This document shows, in pieces, positions 10,721-25,709 of a DNA stretch of 64,000 nt; the stretch's first letter is position 1; every line of letters starts with the position of its first letter. This DNA is from Crossaster papposus (lineage: Eukaryota; Echinodermata; Asteroidea; Velatida; Solasteridae), in assembly GCA_037893245.1 (NCBI GenBank), contig JBAIAA010000789.1, positions 1 to 64,000 on the forward strand. The letters run 5' to 3'. The translations under genes and the position numbers were made by a program. The notes below the pieces were generated by a model. That model was not told the origin of the DNA. It was given only the letters and a program-made list of their open reading frames with translations, and ran no database searches.

Positions 10721-12545
10721 ACGTCACTGACTCGCTGTTATGTTAATATGGCTCAAAATGTGTGTCGCCACACTACAATGTCTGCATCTTATTGGTTGAT
10801 ATTGTATGGATGTCGGTGACACAACCAAACACGTGGATTGTGATTGAAACACAAAACCTGCCAATCACAGACCATGCACTCACGCGTGTTCAACAACTTC
10901 TTGGGTGACTAACTCTGATTGGTGGATAGAATGGTACGTACACCTACCGTGCTTCAGTTGCGCTAGTTACTTTTGGTGCCAAGTCAGTTAAAATGCTTGG
11001 GATTTGAGCCTACACCAATGAATAAAAATCCCAATCAAATCGACAAAAAGCTACTTTTCTGCTCCTTGTATTTCTCGGCCCTCTATCGGTAAAAGTATAG
11101 AACCGTGTACTATTCAGGGAGGTTACAATGTTCCTTTTTATTCCTCATTGCTATAGCCAACTTTACCCGAAATAAAACCGTTTAGAAAAAAAAAATAGAA
11201 TAGACATCCTTTAGTGAGCCCACATTCTCAAGGAAAATGCGATTTTACTTTTTATAACCGAACAAGAACTTGATAATCTAAATTTCCATACCTGTATGGC
11301 AAACGCGAGTCGTTTGTTTACATAACAAATATCACCTACATTTTCCAGTTTAGCTCTAAAACAGTTAAAAACAAGCAGGCATAAACATCTACGATTTATC
11401 GAAATACAGACCCTCGCTTTCAGTTAAAACATTTATCGTAGGCAGGCCCAAAAGTCTTACACGTGCGTCCTACCCCTTTGCTATGGCTTAACACAACACA
11501 ACATATATGGCAAGTGCTGCTAGTGGCTGCAGCCGCTTCCATAGTTTTTTAATGTAATTTCTAGCCATACCCAAAAGAATAAGAAGCAGCCACTTTCAAG
11601 GTCTGAATTCAATATTTTATGCACAAGAGGGCACTGTACAATACGATTTTTGGCAGACAACTTCATTTGAACTAAGCTATGAAATCAGGTTAGTTAATAA
11701 AAAACGCAGTATACAATAGTGACAAACAGACAATGACCGACAAACAGACAAATGACAGACAAATGACAGACAAATGACAGACAAACAGACAATGACCGAC
11801 AAACGGACAAATGACAGACAAATGACAGACAAATGACAGACAAATGACGGACTAACAGACAAATGACGGACAAACAGACAAATGACAGACAAACGAACAA
11901 TAACATGGCTTGTATATCAAACAGGTTTCATTGGGAACCAACAATGACTGTCATTATTTTAGCATTTGCCTAACTGTGAAGTAGATATACAGTATATATG
12001 TTTATTTTGTGAGTTTAAAATAATCACGTTTTAATTAATTAATATTGTTTTCATTTTTTGTATAAATCTTTTGATTGTAAAGCGACAGGGAACATTTTTA
12101 AATAGAAATTTCAATTATTATTATTATTAATAATAAATGTTATATTATTAATAATAAATGTTTCACTCCAAAGTATCCGTTTGCTATTTTATTCTAGCAA
12201 AACAAAAAAGTTTCACTTTGTAAGGGAAAAACAAACACAAAATTAGTCTATAATTAGTTTGAAAGGATGTTGTTAACAAATTTTGTGCTGCCCCCCAAAC
12301 AAATAGTTCGCACAGGCTGAACTGGTATCTACCCCTTTCTCTGGATCAATATGTAGATATAGTGACAATGACCCTGGTCCGTTCTTACTCTCTCTCTTTA
12401 GCCAAGCGAGGGGGCACTTGTGCACAGAGTCTATAGCAAGAAAGTCTCATGTCTGGAGGGTTCAAAGTTCAAATTGCAAACCAGTTCTTTTTCTGATTTC
12501 AATCACGAAGGGCAAATGAAAGTTCACTTTCAAATTGCTCACTCT
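10721..12545. other. Intergenic spacer between C1q and FBXO22
   Basis: No gene is supported. Contents: a GACA-type minisatellite at 11719-11891, AT-rich microsatellite near 12110-12165, and candidate minus-strand polyadenylation signals for FBXO22 (AATAAA at 12188-12193 and 12001-12006). Confidence 0.55.
11719..11891 (+). repeat. GACAGACAAAT-type minisatellite
   Basis: Short tandem units of the forms GACAAATGACA and GACAAACAGACA, in variable order. The apparent long frames on the minus strand, rich in Cys, Leu, Ser and Val, are simple products of the repeat. Confidence 0.9.
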
Positions 12546-15500
12546 TCAGCCAAACGACAGCAAGCACACAACACAAGTGAACGATCTTTCCAAGTTTTGC
12601 AGTTTGTCCTGCGCATTATCCGAGTCTCGGTCTGTATTTTCCCGCGCTGACCTCCCCAGTGTGATATTATTGCAGCCGTACTCCCCACCTCCGAAGAACC
12701 CCACAAGGGGTGTGTCGGGGAAGACCTCGTGAAAAGCTGCACTCTCTACATCCTCAGCTTGGTAGAAATACTGCCCTCGCCCGACACAGCTGAACAGGAA
12801 CGCTAGGCTGTGCTTTGTCGGCAACCCCAACTTCTTGAGCTCCTGCAATTTGGAGCAAGCTCCATCTTTGGTGTTGACGCGGCGGTCAAGAACCACAGAC
12901 GCTGCCCTGACCTTAGGTCCAGAGAACGTCACTGTCAGACAGCTGGGCAGTCTCTTGGAGTTGGCTCCCCTACAAAGAAGAGACTTTGATATTTTGAAAT
13001 CCAGCAATGGATGATAATACGAATTACTACAGTTAGCTGGAATCCGCAAAGTAATGTCTCTCCTAAAACAAGTTTTCTCTCTCTAAGTGAGATGTGTCCA
13101 AAAACTGCAGATTTTAAGGTGGTTTTTTTTTTTGCTTTCTTTTCTGGTCATAAAGGCCAAGCTTATAGTCTTCTTTGAGCCTGACTAATTTACTGACTGA
13201 CTCACCGACTTGCTGACTGACTCACCGACTGACTCACCGACTCACCGACTCACTAACTGACTGACTGACTGACTGACTGACTGACACACTCACTAACTGA
13301 CTGACTAACCGACTCACAGACACACCGACTCACAGACAGACCGACTCACAGACAGACCGACTGACTGACTCACTCACTCACCGACTCACTCACTCACCGA
13401 CTCACTCACTCACCGACTCACTCACTCACCGACTCACTCACTCACCGACTCACTCACTCACCGACTCACTCACTCACCGACTCACTCACTCACCGACTCA
13501 CTCACTCACCGACTCACTCACTCACCGACTCACTCACTCACTCACCGACTCACTCACTCACCGACTCACTCACTCACTCACCGACTCACCCACTCACTCA
13601 CCGACTCACCCACTCACCGACTCACTCACTCACCGACTCACTCACTCACCGACTCACTCACTCACCGACTCACTCACTCACCGACTCACCCACTCACCCA
13701 CTCACTTACTCACCCACTCACTTACTCACCCACTCACTTACTCACCCACTCACCGACTGACACTCACCGACTGACACTCACCGACTGACACTCACCGACT
13801 CACTCACTGACACTCACTCACTGACTCACTTAATGACACTCACTCACTGACTCACTGAATGACACTCATTGACTGACTCACTGATTGACTGACTCACTGA
13901 CCGACTCACTGATTGACTGACTCACTGAATGACACTCACCGACTGACACTTATTGACTGACTCACTGACCGACTCACTGACCGACTCACTGACCGACTCA
14001 CTGACCGACACTCATTGAATGACACTCACCGACTGACACTCATTGACTGACTCACTGACTGACTCACCGACTGACCGACTCGCTCACTGACACTCACTGA
14101 ATGACACTCACCGACTGACTCACTGACACTCACTCACTGACTGACACTCACTGAATGACACTCACCGACTGACACTTATTGACTGACTCACTGACCGACT
14201 CACTGACCGACACTCATTGAATGACACTCACCGACTGACACTCATTGACTGACTCACCGACTGACCGACTCACTGAATGACACTCACCGACTGACACTCA
14301 TTGACTGACTCACTGACTGACTCACTGACTGACTCACCGACTGACACTCACCGACTGACACTCACCGACTGACACTCATTGACTGACTCACTGACTGACT
14401 CACCGACTGACACTCACTGAATGACTCACTGAATGACACTCACCGACTCACTGACCGACTCACTCACTGACCGACTCACTCACTGACACTCACTGAATGA
14501 CACTCATTGACTGACACTCATTGACTGACTCACCGACTGACACTCACTCACACAAGTGTGTAAAGGCCTTCGATCGTAGACGGGGTATTGTCCGACCGTC
14601 TTCCCTCTTTTGTTTATACTCTAACGTTTTTTGATGATCGCCATAGGATTTGTACACGGGAAAAGATCGTGTACGTTGTGTCAATCGTGGACCCATTGTT
14701 TGACTCCCAATTCTTTTGTCCGACGACCACGATTGCCGGTCAATACAAACGCACTGACACTCACTCACTGACACTCACCGACTGATACTTATTGACTGAC
14801 TCACTGACCGACTCACTGACCGACTCACTGACCGACACTCACTGAATGACACTCACCGACTGACACCAACTGACACTCATTGACTGACTCACTGACTGAC
14901 TCACTGACTGACCGACTCACTCACTCACTGACACTCACTGAATGACACGCACCGACTGACACTCATTGACTGACTCACTGACCGACTCACTGACCGACTC
15001 ACTCACTGACACTCACTGAATGACACTCACCGACTGACTCACTGACTGACTCACCGACTGACACTCACCGAATGACACTCATGGACTGACTCACTGACTG
15101 ACTCACCGACTGACACTCACTGAACAACACTCACCGACTGACACTCACTGAATGACTCACTGAATGACACTCACCGACTGACACTCATTGACTGACTCAC
15201 TGACCGACTCACTCACTGAATGACACTCACCGACTGACACTCATTGACTCACTCACTGAATGACACTCATTGACTGACACTCACTGACTGACACTCACCG
15301 ACTGACAGTCACTCACTGACACTCACTGAATGACACTCACCGACTGACACTCATTGACTGACTCACTGACTGACTCACCGACTGACACTCACTCACTGAC
15401 ACTCACCGACTGACTCACTGAATGACACCCACCCGACTCACTGAATGACACTCACCCGACTCACTGAATGACACTCACCGAATGACACTCACCGACTGAC

Positions 15501-18500
15501 ACTCACCGACTGACACTCACTGAATGACTCACCGACTGACTCACCGAATGACACTCACCGACTGACACTCATTGACTGACTCACTGACTGACTCACTGAC
15601 TGACACTCACCGACTGACGCTCACTGAATGACTCACTGAATGACACTCATTGACTGACTCACTGATCGACTCACTCACTCAATGACACTCACCGACTGAC
15701 ACTCATTGACTGACTCACTGACCGACTCACTCACTGACCGACTCACTCACTGACACTCACTGAATGACACTCACCGACTGACACTCATTGACTGACTCAC
15801 TGACTGACTGACTCACCGACTGACACTCACCGACTGACTCACTGAACGACGCTCACTGAATGACACTCACCGACTGACACTCACCGACTGACACTCACCG
15901 ACTGACACTCACAGACTGACACTCACAGACTGACACTCACTGAATGACTCACCGACTGACACTCACCGACTGACACTCACCGACTGACACTCATTGACTG
16001 ACTCACTGACTGACTCACCGACTGACACTTACCGACTGACACTCATTGACTGACTCACTGACTGACTCACCGACTGACACTCACTGAATGACTCACTGAA
16101 TGACACTCACCGACTGACACTCATTGACTGACTCACTGACCGACTCACTCACTCAATGACACTCACCGACTGACACTCATTGACTGACTCACTGACCGAC
16201 TCACTCACTGACCGACTCACTCACTGACACTCACTGAATGACACTCATTGACTGACACTCATTGACTGACTCACCGACTGACACTCACTGAATGACACTC
16301 ACCGACTGACACTTATTGACTGACTCACTGACCGACTCACTGACCGACTCACTGACCGACACTCACTGAATGACACTCACCGACTGACACTCATTGACTG
16401 ACTCACTGAATGACTCACTCACTGACACTCACCGAATGACACTCACCGAATGACACTCATGGACTGACTCACTGACTGACTCACCGACTGACACTCACTG
16501 AATGACACTCACCGACTGACACTCACTGAATGACTCACTGAATGACACTCACCGACTGACACTCATTGACTGACTCACTGACCGACTCACTCACTGAATG
16601 ACACTCACTGAATGACACTCACTGAATGACACTCACCGACTGACACTCATTGACTTACTCACTGAATGACACTCATTGACTGACACTCACTGACTGACAC
16701 TCACTGACTGACTCACCGACTGACACTCACTGACTGACACTCACTGATTGACTCACCGACTGACACTCACTCACTGACACTCACTGAATGACACTCACCG
16801 ACTGACACTCATTGACTGACTCACTGACTCACCGACTGACACTCACTCACTGAATGACACTCACTCACTGAATGACACTCACCCGACTCACTGAATGACA
16901 CTCACCGACTGTAACTCACCGACTGACTCACCGACTGACACTCACCGACTGACACTCATTGACTGACTCACTGACTGACTCACCGACTGACACTCACTGA
17001 ACGACACTCACCAACTGACACTCACCAACTGACACTCACCGACTGACACTCATTGACTGACTCACTGACTGACTCACCAACTGACGCTCACTGAATGACT
17101 CACTGAATGACACACACCGACTGACACTCATTGACTGACTCACTGACCGACTCACTCACTGAATGACACTCACCGACTGACACTCACTGAATGACACGCA
17201 CCGACTGACACTCATTGACTGACTCACTGACCGACTCACTCACTCAAGTGTGTAATGGCCTTCGATCGTGGACGGGGTATTGTCCGACCGTCTTCCCTCT
17301 TTTGTTTATACTCTAACGTTTTTTGATGATCGCCATAGGATTTGTACACGGGAAAAGATCGTGGACGTTTTGTCAATCGTGGACCCATTGTTTGACTCCC
17401 AATTCTTTTGTCCGACGACCACGATTGCCGGTCATTACACACGCACTGACACTCACTGAATGACACTCACCGACTGACTCACTGACTGACTCACTGACTG
17501 ACTCACCGACTGACTCACCGACTGACACTCACCGAATGACACTCACCAAATGACACTCACCGACTGACACTCACCGAATGACACTCATGGACTGACTCAC
17601 TGACTGACTCACCGACTGACACTCACTGAACGACACTCACCGACTGACACTCACTGAATGACTCACTAAATGACACTCACCGACTGACACTCATTGACTG
17701 ACTCACTGACCGACTCACTCACTGAATGACACTCACCGACTGACACTCATTGACTCACTCACTGAATGACACTCATTGACTGACACTCACTGACTGACTC
17801 ACCGACTGACACTCACTCACTGACACTCACTGAATGTGACTGACACTCATTGACTGACTCACTGACCGACTCACTCACTGACCGACTCACTCACTGAATG
17901 ACACTCACCGACTGACACTCACTGAATGACTCACTGAATGACACGCACCGACTGACACTCATTGACTGACTCACTGACCGACTCACTCACTGACACTCAC
18001 TAAATGACACTCACCGACTGACTCACTGACTGACTCACTGACTCACCGACTGACTCACCGACTGACACTCACCGAATGACACTCACCGACTGACACTCAC
18101 CGAATGACACTCATGGACTGACTCACTGACTGACTCACCGACTGACACTCACTGAACGACACTCACCGACTGACACTCACTGAATGACTCACTGAATGAC
18201 ACTCACCGACTGACACTCATTGACTGACTCACTGACCGACTCACTCACTGAATGACACTCACCGACTGTCACTCATTGACTCACTCACTGAATGACACTC
18301 ATTGACTGACACTCACTGACTGACTCACCGACTGACACTCACTCACTGACACTCACTGAATGACACTCACCGACTGACACTCATTGACTGACTCACTGAC
18401 TCACCGACTGACACTCACTCACCCAAGTGTGTAAAGGCCTTCGATCGTGGACGGGATATTGTCCGACCGTCTTCCCTCTTTTGTTTATACTCAAACGTTT

Positions 18501-21500
18501 TTTGATGAACGCCATAGGATTTGTACACGGGAAAAGATCGTGGACGTTTTGTCAATCGTGGACCCATTGTTTGACTCCCAATTCTTTTGTCCGACGACCA
18601 CGATTGCCGGTCAATACAAACGCACTGACACTCACCGACTGACTCACTGAATGACACTCACCGACTGACTCACTGAATGACACTCACCTGACTCACTGAA
18701 TGACACTCACTGAATGACACTCACCGACTGACACTCATTGACTGACTCACTGACTGACTGACTCACTGACTGACTGAATCAACGACTGACACTCACTCAC
18801 TGAATGACACTCACTCACTGAATGACACTCACCCGACTCACTGAATGACACTCACCGACTGACACTCACCGACTGAATGACTCACCAACTGACACTCACC
18901 GACTGACACTCATTGACTGCCTCACTGACTGACTCACCGACTGACACTCACTGAATGACACTCACCGACTGACACTCACCGACTGACACTCATTGACTGA
19001 CTCACTGACTGACTCACCGACTGACGCTCACTGAATGACTCACTGAATGACACTCACCGACTGACACTCATTGACTGACTCACTGACCGACTCACTCACT
19101 CAATGACACTCACCGACTGACACTCATTGACTGACTCACTGACCGACTCACTCACTGACACTCACTGAATGACACTCACCGACTGACTCACTGACTGACT
19201 CACCGACTGACACTCACCCAATGACACTCATGGACTGACTCACTGACTGACTCACCGACTGACACTCACTGAACGACACTCACCGACTGACACTCACTGA
19301 ATGACTCACTGAATGACACTCACCGACTGACACTCATTGACTGACTCACTGACCGACTCACTCACTGAATGACACTCACCGACTGACACTCATTGACTCA
19401 CTCACTGAATGACACTCATTGACTGACACTCACTGACTGACACTCACCGACTGACACTCACTCACTGACACTCACTGAATGACACTCACCGACTGACACT
19501 CATTGACTGACTCACTGACTGACTCACCGACTGACACTCACTCACTGACACTCACCGACTGACTCACTGAATGACACCCACCCGACTCACTGAATGACAC
19601 TCACCCGACTCACTGAATGACACTCACCGAATGACACTCACCGACTGACACTCACCGACTGACACTCACTGAATGACTCACCGACTGACACTCATTGACT
19701 GACTCACTGACTGACTCACCGAATGACACTCACCGACTGACACTCATTGACTGACTCACTGACTGACTCACTGACTGACACTCACCGACTGACGCTCACT
19801 GAATGACTCACTGAATGACACTCATTGACTGACTCACTGATCGACTCACTCACTCAATGACACTCACCGACTGACACTCATTGACTGACTCACTGACCGA
19901 CTCACTCACTGACCGACTCACTCACTGACACTCACTGAATGACACTCACCGACTGACACTCATTGACTGACTCACTGACTGACTGACTCACCGACTGACA
20001 CTCACCGACTGACTCACTGAACGACACTCACTGAATGACACTCACCGACTGACACTCACCGACTGACACTCACAGACTGACACTCACAGACTGACACTCA
20101 CTGAATGACTCACCGACTGACACTCACCGACTGACACTCACCGACTGACACTCATTGACTGACTCACCGACTGACACTCACCGACTGACACTCATTGACT
20201 GACTCACTGACTGACTCACCGACTGACACTCACTGAATGACTCACTGAATGACACTCACCGACTGACACTCATTGACTGACTCACTGACCGACTCACTCA
20301 CTCAATGACACTCACCGACTGACACTCATTGACTGACTCACTGACCGACTCACTCACTCACTGACCGACTCACTCACTGACCGACTCACTCACTGACACT
20401 CACTGAATGACACTCATTGACTGACACTCATTGACTGACTCACCGACTGACACTAAATGACACTCACCGACTGACACTTATTGACTGACTCACTGACCGA
20501 CTCACTGACCGACTCACTGACCGACACTCACTGAATGACACTCACCGACTGACACTCATTGACTGACTCACTGACTGACTCACCGACTGACCGACTCACT
20601 CACTGACACTCACTGAATGACACGCACCGACTGACACTCATTGACTGATTCACTGACCGACTCACTCACTGACACTCACCGAATGACACTCACCGAATGA
20701 CACTCATGGACTGACTCACTGTCTGACTCCATGGACTGACTCACTGACTGACTCACCGACTGACACTCACTGAATGACACTCACCGACTGACACTCACTG
20801 AATGACTCACTGAATGACACTCACCGACTGACACTCATTGACTGACTCACTGACCGACTCACTCACTGAATGACACTCACTGAATGACACTCACTGAATG
20901 ACACTCACTGAATGACACCGACTGACACTCATTGACTCACTCACTGAATGACACTCATTGACTGACACACACTGACTGACACTCACTGACTGACTCACCG
21001 ACTGACACTCACTGACTGACACTCACTGATTGACTCATCGACTGACACTCACTCACTGACACTCACTGAATGACACTCACCGACTGACACTCATTGACTG
21101 ACTCACTGACTCACCGACTGACACTCACTCACTGACACTCACCAACTCACTGACTGACTGACTCACTGACTGACTGACTCACTGAATGACTGACTCACTG
21201 AATGACACTCACCTGACTCACTGAATGACACTCACCGACTGACACTCATTGACTGACTCACTGACTGACTCACCGACTGACACTCACTGAACGACACTCA
21301 CCAACTGACACTCACCAACTGACACTCATTGACTCACTCACTGAATGACACTCATTGACTGACACTCACTGACTGACTGACACTCACTGACTGACTCACC
21401 GACTGACACTCATTGACTGACTCACTGACTCACCGACTGACTCACTGACTCACCGACTGACACTCACTCACTGACACTCACCGACTGACTCACTGAATGA

Positions 21501-24500
21501 CACTCACCTGACTCACTGAATGACACTCACTGAATGACACTCACCGAATGACACTCACCGAATGACACTCACCGAATGACACTCACCGACTGACACTCAC
21601 CGACTGACACTCACCGACTGACACTCACCGACTGACACTCACCGACTGACACTCACCGAATGACACTCACCTGACTCACTGAATGACACTCACTGAATGA
21701 CACTCACCGACTGACACTCACCGACTGACACTCACCGACTGACACTCACTGAATGACTCACTGAATGACACTCACCGACTGACTCACTGACTGACTGACT
21801 CACTGACTGACTGACTGACTGACTCACCGACTGACTGACTCACCGACTGACTGACTCACTGACTGACTCACTGACACTCACTCACTGACTCACTGAATGA
21901 CACTGACTCACTGAATGACACTCATTGACTGACTCACTGATTGACTGACTCACTGACCGACTGACTCACTGACCGACTGACTCACTGACCGACTCACTCA
22001 CTGACCGACTAACTCACTGACCGACTCACTCACTGACCGACTCACTCACTGACCGACTCACTCACTCACTGACCGACTCACTCACTGACACTCACTGAAT
22101 GACACTCACCTACTGACACTCATTGACTGACTCACTGATCGACTCGCTCACTGACACTCACTGAATGACACTCACCGACTGACTCACCGACTGACACTCA
22201 CTCACTGACACTCACTGACACTCACTGACACTCACTGAATGACACTCACCGACTGACACTTATTGACTGACTCACTGACCGACTCACTGACCGACACTCA
22301 CTGAATGACACTCACTGAATGACACTCACCGACTGACACTCACCGACTGACACTCACCGACTGACTCACTGACTGACTCACCGACTGACCGACTCACTCA
22401 CTGACACTCACTAAATGACACTCACCGACTGACACTCATTGACTGACTCACTGACCGACTCACTCACTGACACTCACTGAATGACACTCACTGACTGACT
22501 CACTGACTGACTCACTGACTGACTCACTGACTGACTCACTGACTGACTCACCGACTGACTCACCGACTGACTCACCGACTGACTCACCGACTGACACTCA
22601 TTGACTGACTCACTGACTGACTCACCAACTGACACTCACTGAATGACACTCACCGACTGACACTCATTGACTGACTCACTGACTGACTCACCGACTGACA
22701 CTCACCGAATGACACTCACTGAATGACTCACCGACTGACTCACTGAATGGCACTCACCGACTGACACTCATTGACTGACTCACTGACCGACTCACTCACT
22801 GAATGACACTCACCGACTGACACTCATTGACTGACTCATTGACTGACTCACTGACCGACTTACTCACTAACCGACTCACTCACTGACACTCATTGACTGA
22901 CACTCACTGACTGACTCACCGACTGACACTCACTCACTGACACTCATTGACTGACACTCACTGACTGACTCACCGACTGACACTCACCGACTGACACTCA
23001 CTCACTGACACTCACTGAATGACACTCACCGACTGACACTCACTCACTGACACTCACCGATTGACTCACTGGATGACACTCACCAACTGACACTTATTGA
23101 CTGACTCACTGACTGACACTCACTGACTGACACTCACTGACTGACACTCACTGACTGACACTCACTGACTGACACTCACCGACTGACACTCACCGACTGA
23201 CACTCACCGACTGACACTCACCGACTGACACTCACCGACTGACACTCACCGACTGACACTCACCGACTGACTGACTGACTCACTGACTGACTGACTGACT
23301 CACTGACTGACTGACTCACCGACTGACACTCACTCACTGAATGACTGACTCACTGAATGACACTTGTGAGCCATCAGTGTTATTCCATGGGATTACCTCA
23401 TCATAAGGCCAATAATCCAGCCTATTGCAGACTAGTGAACAAACTTCCAGCCATTCTGAATCAACATTTCAAAATTGAGAAGACCAACTTTCTGGATTGA
23501 CAGTTGCAGTTATTTGAAATGACTCCTTCAGGCCAGTCGTTAAACGATGAATGCCAGCCGGACATTGTTGTTAAGTAAATACATGTACTTACATTTCGTT
23601 AGGGCGAGTCTGATTATCCATGGCGACCTTCTTTGCGATCCCGCCGGCGATGACTGGCATCGTGCCAAATTCCTCCTGGAATCTGTGCTGCAAGAGTTTA
23701 ACAAAGCGACTCCATGGCTGGGGGCCCTCGCTACCAAAGACCAGAAGGCATTTAGCATCGGCCGGCACGTGGTGACTCGCGACGTAAGTCTCCATCTCGG
23801 TCCTGGTTGATTTGTTGTGATAGTGTCGTTGACAATCTACCGTTACTCCGTCCATGTTTGGCAGCAGGACACAGGTTGTTCCACAGCTACCCTCCGTTTC
23901 CCCCGCGGGGCTCAGATCGGCTTTGCATCCTAAAAAAACAATCCACACATTTTCTAGTCAATTTATTTAGATTTTGTATATACATCCGTGTACACAATAG
24001 CCGATTATAGCTCATTTATTAACCCTAACCCTCAGGCTCTTTTGGCCAGAAACCGTTTACTCAATCCCGCAAAATCTAGTCGTATTGAAACCATGTGAAA
24101 ATTGGATTCATCCTCAATCATCAAAAATCATCTGTTATTCGAAAAGAAAGAACAAAATGCACATGCTCACATTTGATGATTATTAAATTTGCAGGTTTTT
24201 TTATTGTAAATTTTAATAAGTGCATATTGTACACAACATTTAATCAGTAAAGGAAGGCAGCTAAAGCTGGCTTGTGTAAAAACTAGATTAGCGTTTTAGC
24301 GAGTTTTAAATATTCAAATATTTGATCAAGTTAAATTACTAAAAAATGAACAACCCCATTCCTTTCTCACCCATTGTGCCGTTAGAATGCACAAAGACAA
24401 TAGAACTTCCTTCTGGTAATCTGGTACGGACAGCCGCCAGCAATTTCTGTACAGTTTTTACGGTGGCACCGGCTACGACTGCTTCACAGCCAAACTCAGT

Positions 24501-25709
24501 CTCATCCCGGATATCTCCAAACGACAGACATTCTGAGAAAACCAGGGTATGGCGGGGTAGGCTTCCAATAGTCTGCACAATAGAGGTCACAATACAATAT
24601 TACATTACATTTTGGCATCAAGAACTAACAATATGGAAGTGTTTGATAAGTACATGTATACATGTCAATATTTCCAAATTTACCGTAAAAACCTGAACTA
24701 TTCTTGGTGAACTGGAATTATTGGTACTTGGAACCGATTCCCAGAAAAAACCATGGAGCTGCAAATACAATTAGAGGAATTCAATACAATTAGAGGTATT
24801 CCATTTGAAAAGAATTTTTGCATCCTGACACAGACCTGAATCTGGCACTTGAATCTCCATAGACTTTGTAGTTTGTACACAGCCAAATAAGTTGCGACAA
24901 ACAGTAAAACATTCTTTCCCAGAACTAAAGACTTATTATTCCAACTGGTCTTCTGTGTAAAATAAAGAGTGTTGGGGAGGAGGGGAGGGGGGGTATACCT
25001 CAAGACAAGCATTCAGACGGGCTCCAAACCGCCCAAGTTGATCCTCAGTTACATGTCTGATTTCTTCGGCCTCAATTCTACCAAACGTTGCCCAACCAAT
25101 CTCCTCTCTGTGATGCAAAACTCGCTTCACTTCGGTGTACCATGCTTTGCACACTCTACAAAAAAAATCACAATTATTCGTTGTAAAAGAAAAAATGTAC
25201 AGCAAATTTTGTTTCTTCAAAAAATTAATACAGTAAGTACCGATTAGACAATAATTAGGTAGGTAATGTTAAGCTGGCATGGAACAATCGCAGTGAGTGT
25301 TTTGGGGGACTTTTTACCATAACAAATTTCATCTGGTTCCGTGCCTTCATTCATTGTCATTGTGACTTTGTTGTATTGACAAGATGGGAATCAGACAAAA
25401 TGCAAAATCCGATAGAGCATTAAATCAGATTTGTTTTTTATACGAACCACTAACTATAAACAAAAACCACTGCACTGCCCGTTTTATATAATAATTTATA
25501 CGACAACATTATTTACATTTACATTACAAAAGTCGCTATTTTTACCGTGAGCAAATCCCTAATGTTTTCGCCGTCATAAATGAAAAAGTTCTCCGAAGGT
25601 ACTCCTGGCTCTCTGTCAAAATCCAACAACCCGAGAATTCTTGTGATTTTGAGCACTCCGTTTTCTTCATTTGCCTCATTTTTCCTCGAGTCGTACTACG
25701 TTTCTTCAT
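12546..25709 (-). CDS. FBXO22: F-box only protein 22 (six coding exons)
   Basis: Coding exons on the minus strand: 25709-25546, 25155-24999, 24758-24684, 24572-24371, 23929-23593 and 12969-12546. All have GT/AG ends and the phases join to a 452-residue protein. Exons 1-2 encode the F-box (FSFMTAKTLGICSRVCKAW, about residues 45-63), which in this family binds SKP1. Later exons match the FIST-type substrate region: SIVFVHSNGTMG; LLVFGSEGPQPW and PVIAGGIAKK in exon 5; FLFSCVGRGQYFYQAEDVE and LVGFFGGGEYGCN in exon 6. Vertebrate FBXO22 (403 residues) is an SCF ubiquitin-ligase receptor acting on histone demethylases and other nuclear proteins. The C-terminal tail differs from the vertebrate one. 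Intron 5 is ~10.6 kb and almost all satellite. The start is the ATG giving an open first exon; an upstream start is not excluded. Confidence 0.9.
14553..14752 (+). repeat. Non-satellite island 1 within the array
   Basis: About 200 bp of complex sequence, beginning AAGTGTGTAAAGGCC and ending near AATACAAACGCACTGAC, embedded in the TGAC array. It is nearly identical to the islands at 17245-17446 and 18423-18624. It has no recognisable coding or RNA signature. Confidence 0.93.
17245..17446 (+). repeat. Non-satellite island 2 within the array
   Basis: Second copy of the ~200 bp island, differing from island 1 by a handful of substitutions. It lies about 2.7 kb from island 1 and 1.18 kb from island 3. 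Confidence 0.93.
18423..18624 (+). repeat. Non-satellite island 3 within the array
   Basis: Third copy of the ~200 bp island. The satellite downstream of islands 2 and 3 also shares order, consistent with a ~1.18 kb higher-order duplication. Confidence 0.93.
19440..20620 (+). repeat. Higher-order duplication inside the satellite (partner ~15300-16450)
   Basis: Distinctive word orders recur about 4.15-4.2 kb apart. One is the GACACCCACCCGACTCACTG passage near 15425 and 19573. Another is the GACGCTCACTGAATGACTCA passage followed by GATCGACTCACTCACTCAAT near 15617 and 19790. This shows block duplication of already-diverged satellite. The limits are approximate. Confidence 0.65.

Larger units (their letters stand above)
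13191..23363 (+). repeat. 10.2-kb TGAC/TGACTCA satellite in FBXO22 intron 5
   Basis: Nearly the whole interval is built from short related words (ACTGACTC, ACCGACTG, ACACTCA, AATGACACTCA), mostly multiples of four bases. It starts with a purer CACCGACTCACTCACT-type array (about 13360-13700) and then becomes complex with higher-order blocks. The AP-1 consensus TGACTCA is an integral word: eight copies fall in 22501-22620 alone. Three ~200 bp non-satellite islands interrupt it. Frames reading through it are repeat products, not genes. Confidence 0.97.

Noticed and set aside
11677..11906. Cys/Leu/Ser/Val-rich minus-strand frames
   Set aside because: Translation of the GACA-type minisatellite.
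14544..18657. Similar frames of about 76-80 codons on the minus strand and 63-71 on the plus strand, at three places in the satellite
   Set aside because: They are the three copies of the ~200-bp island plus adjoining satellite; both strands are open, no splice or start context, no recognisable domain.
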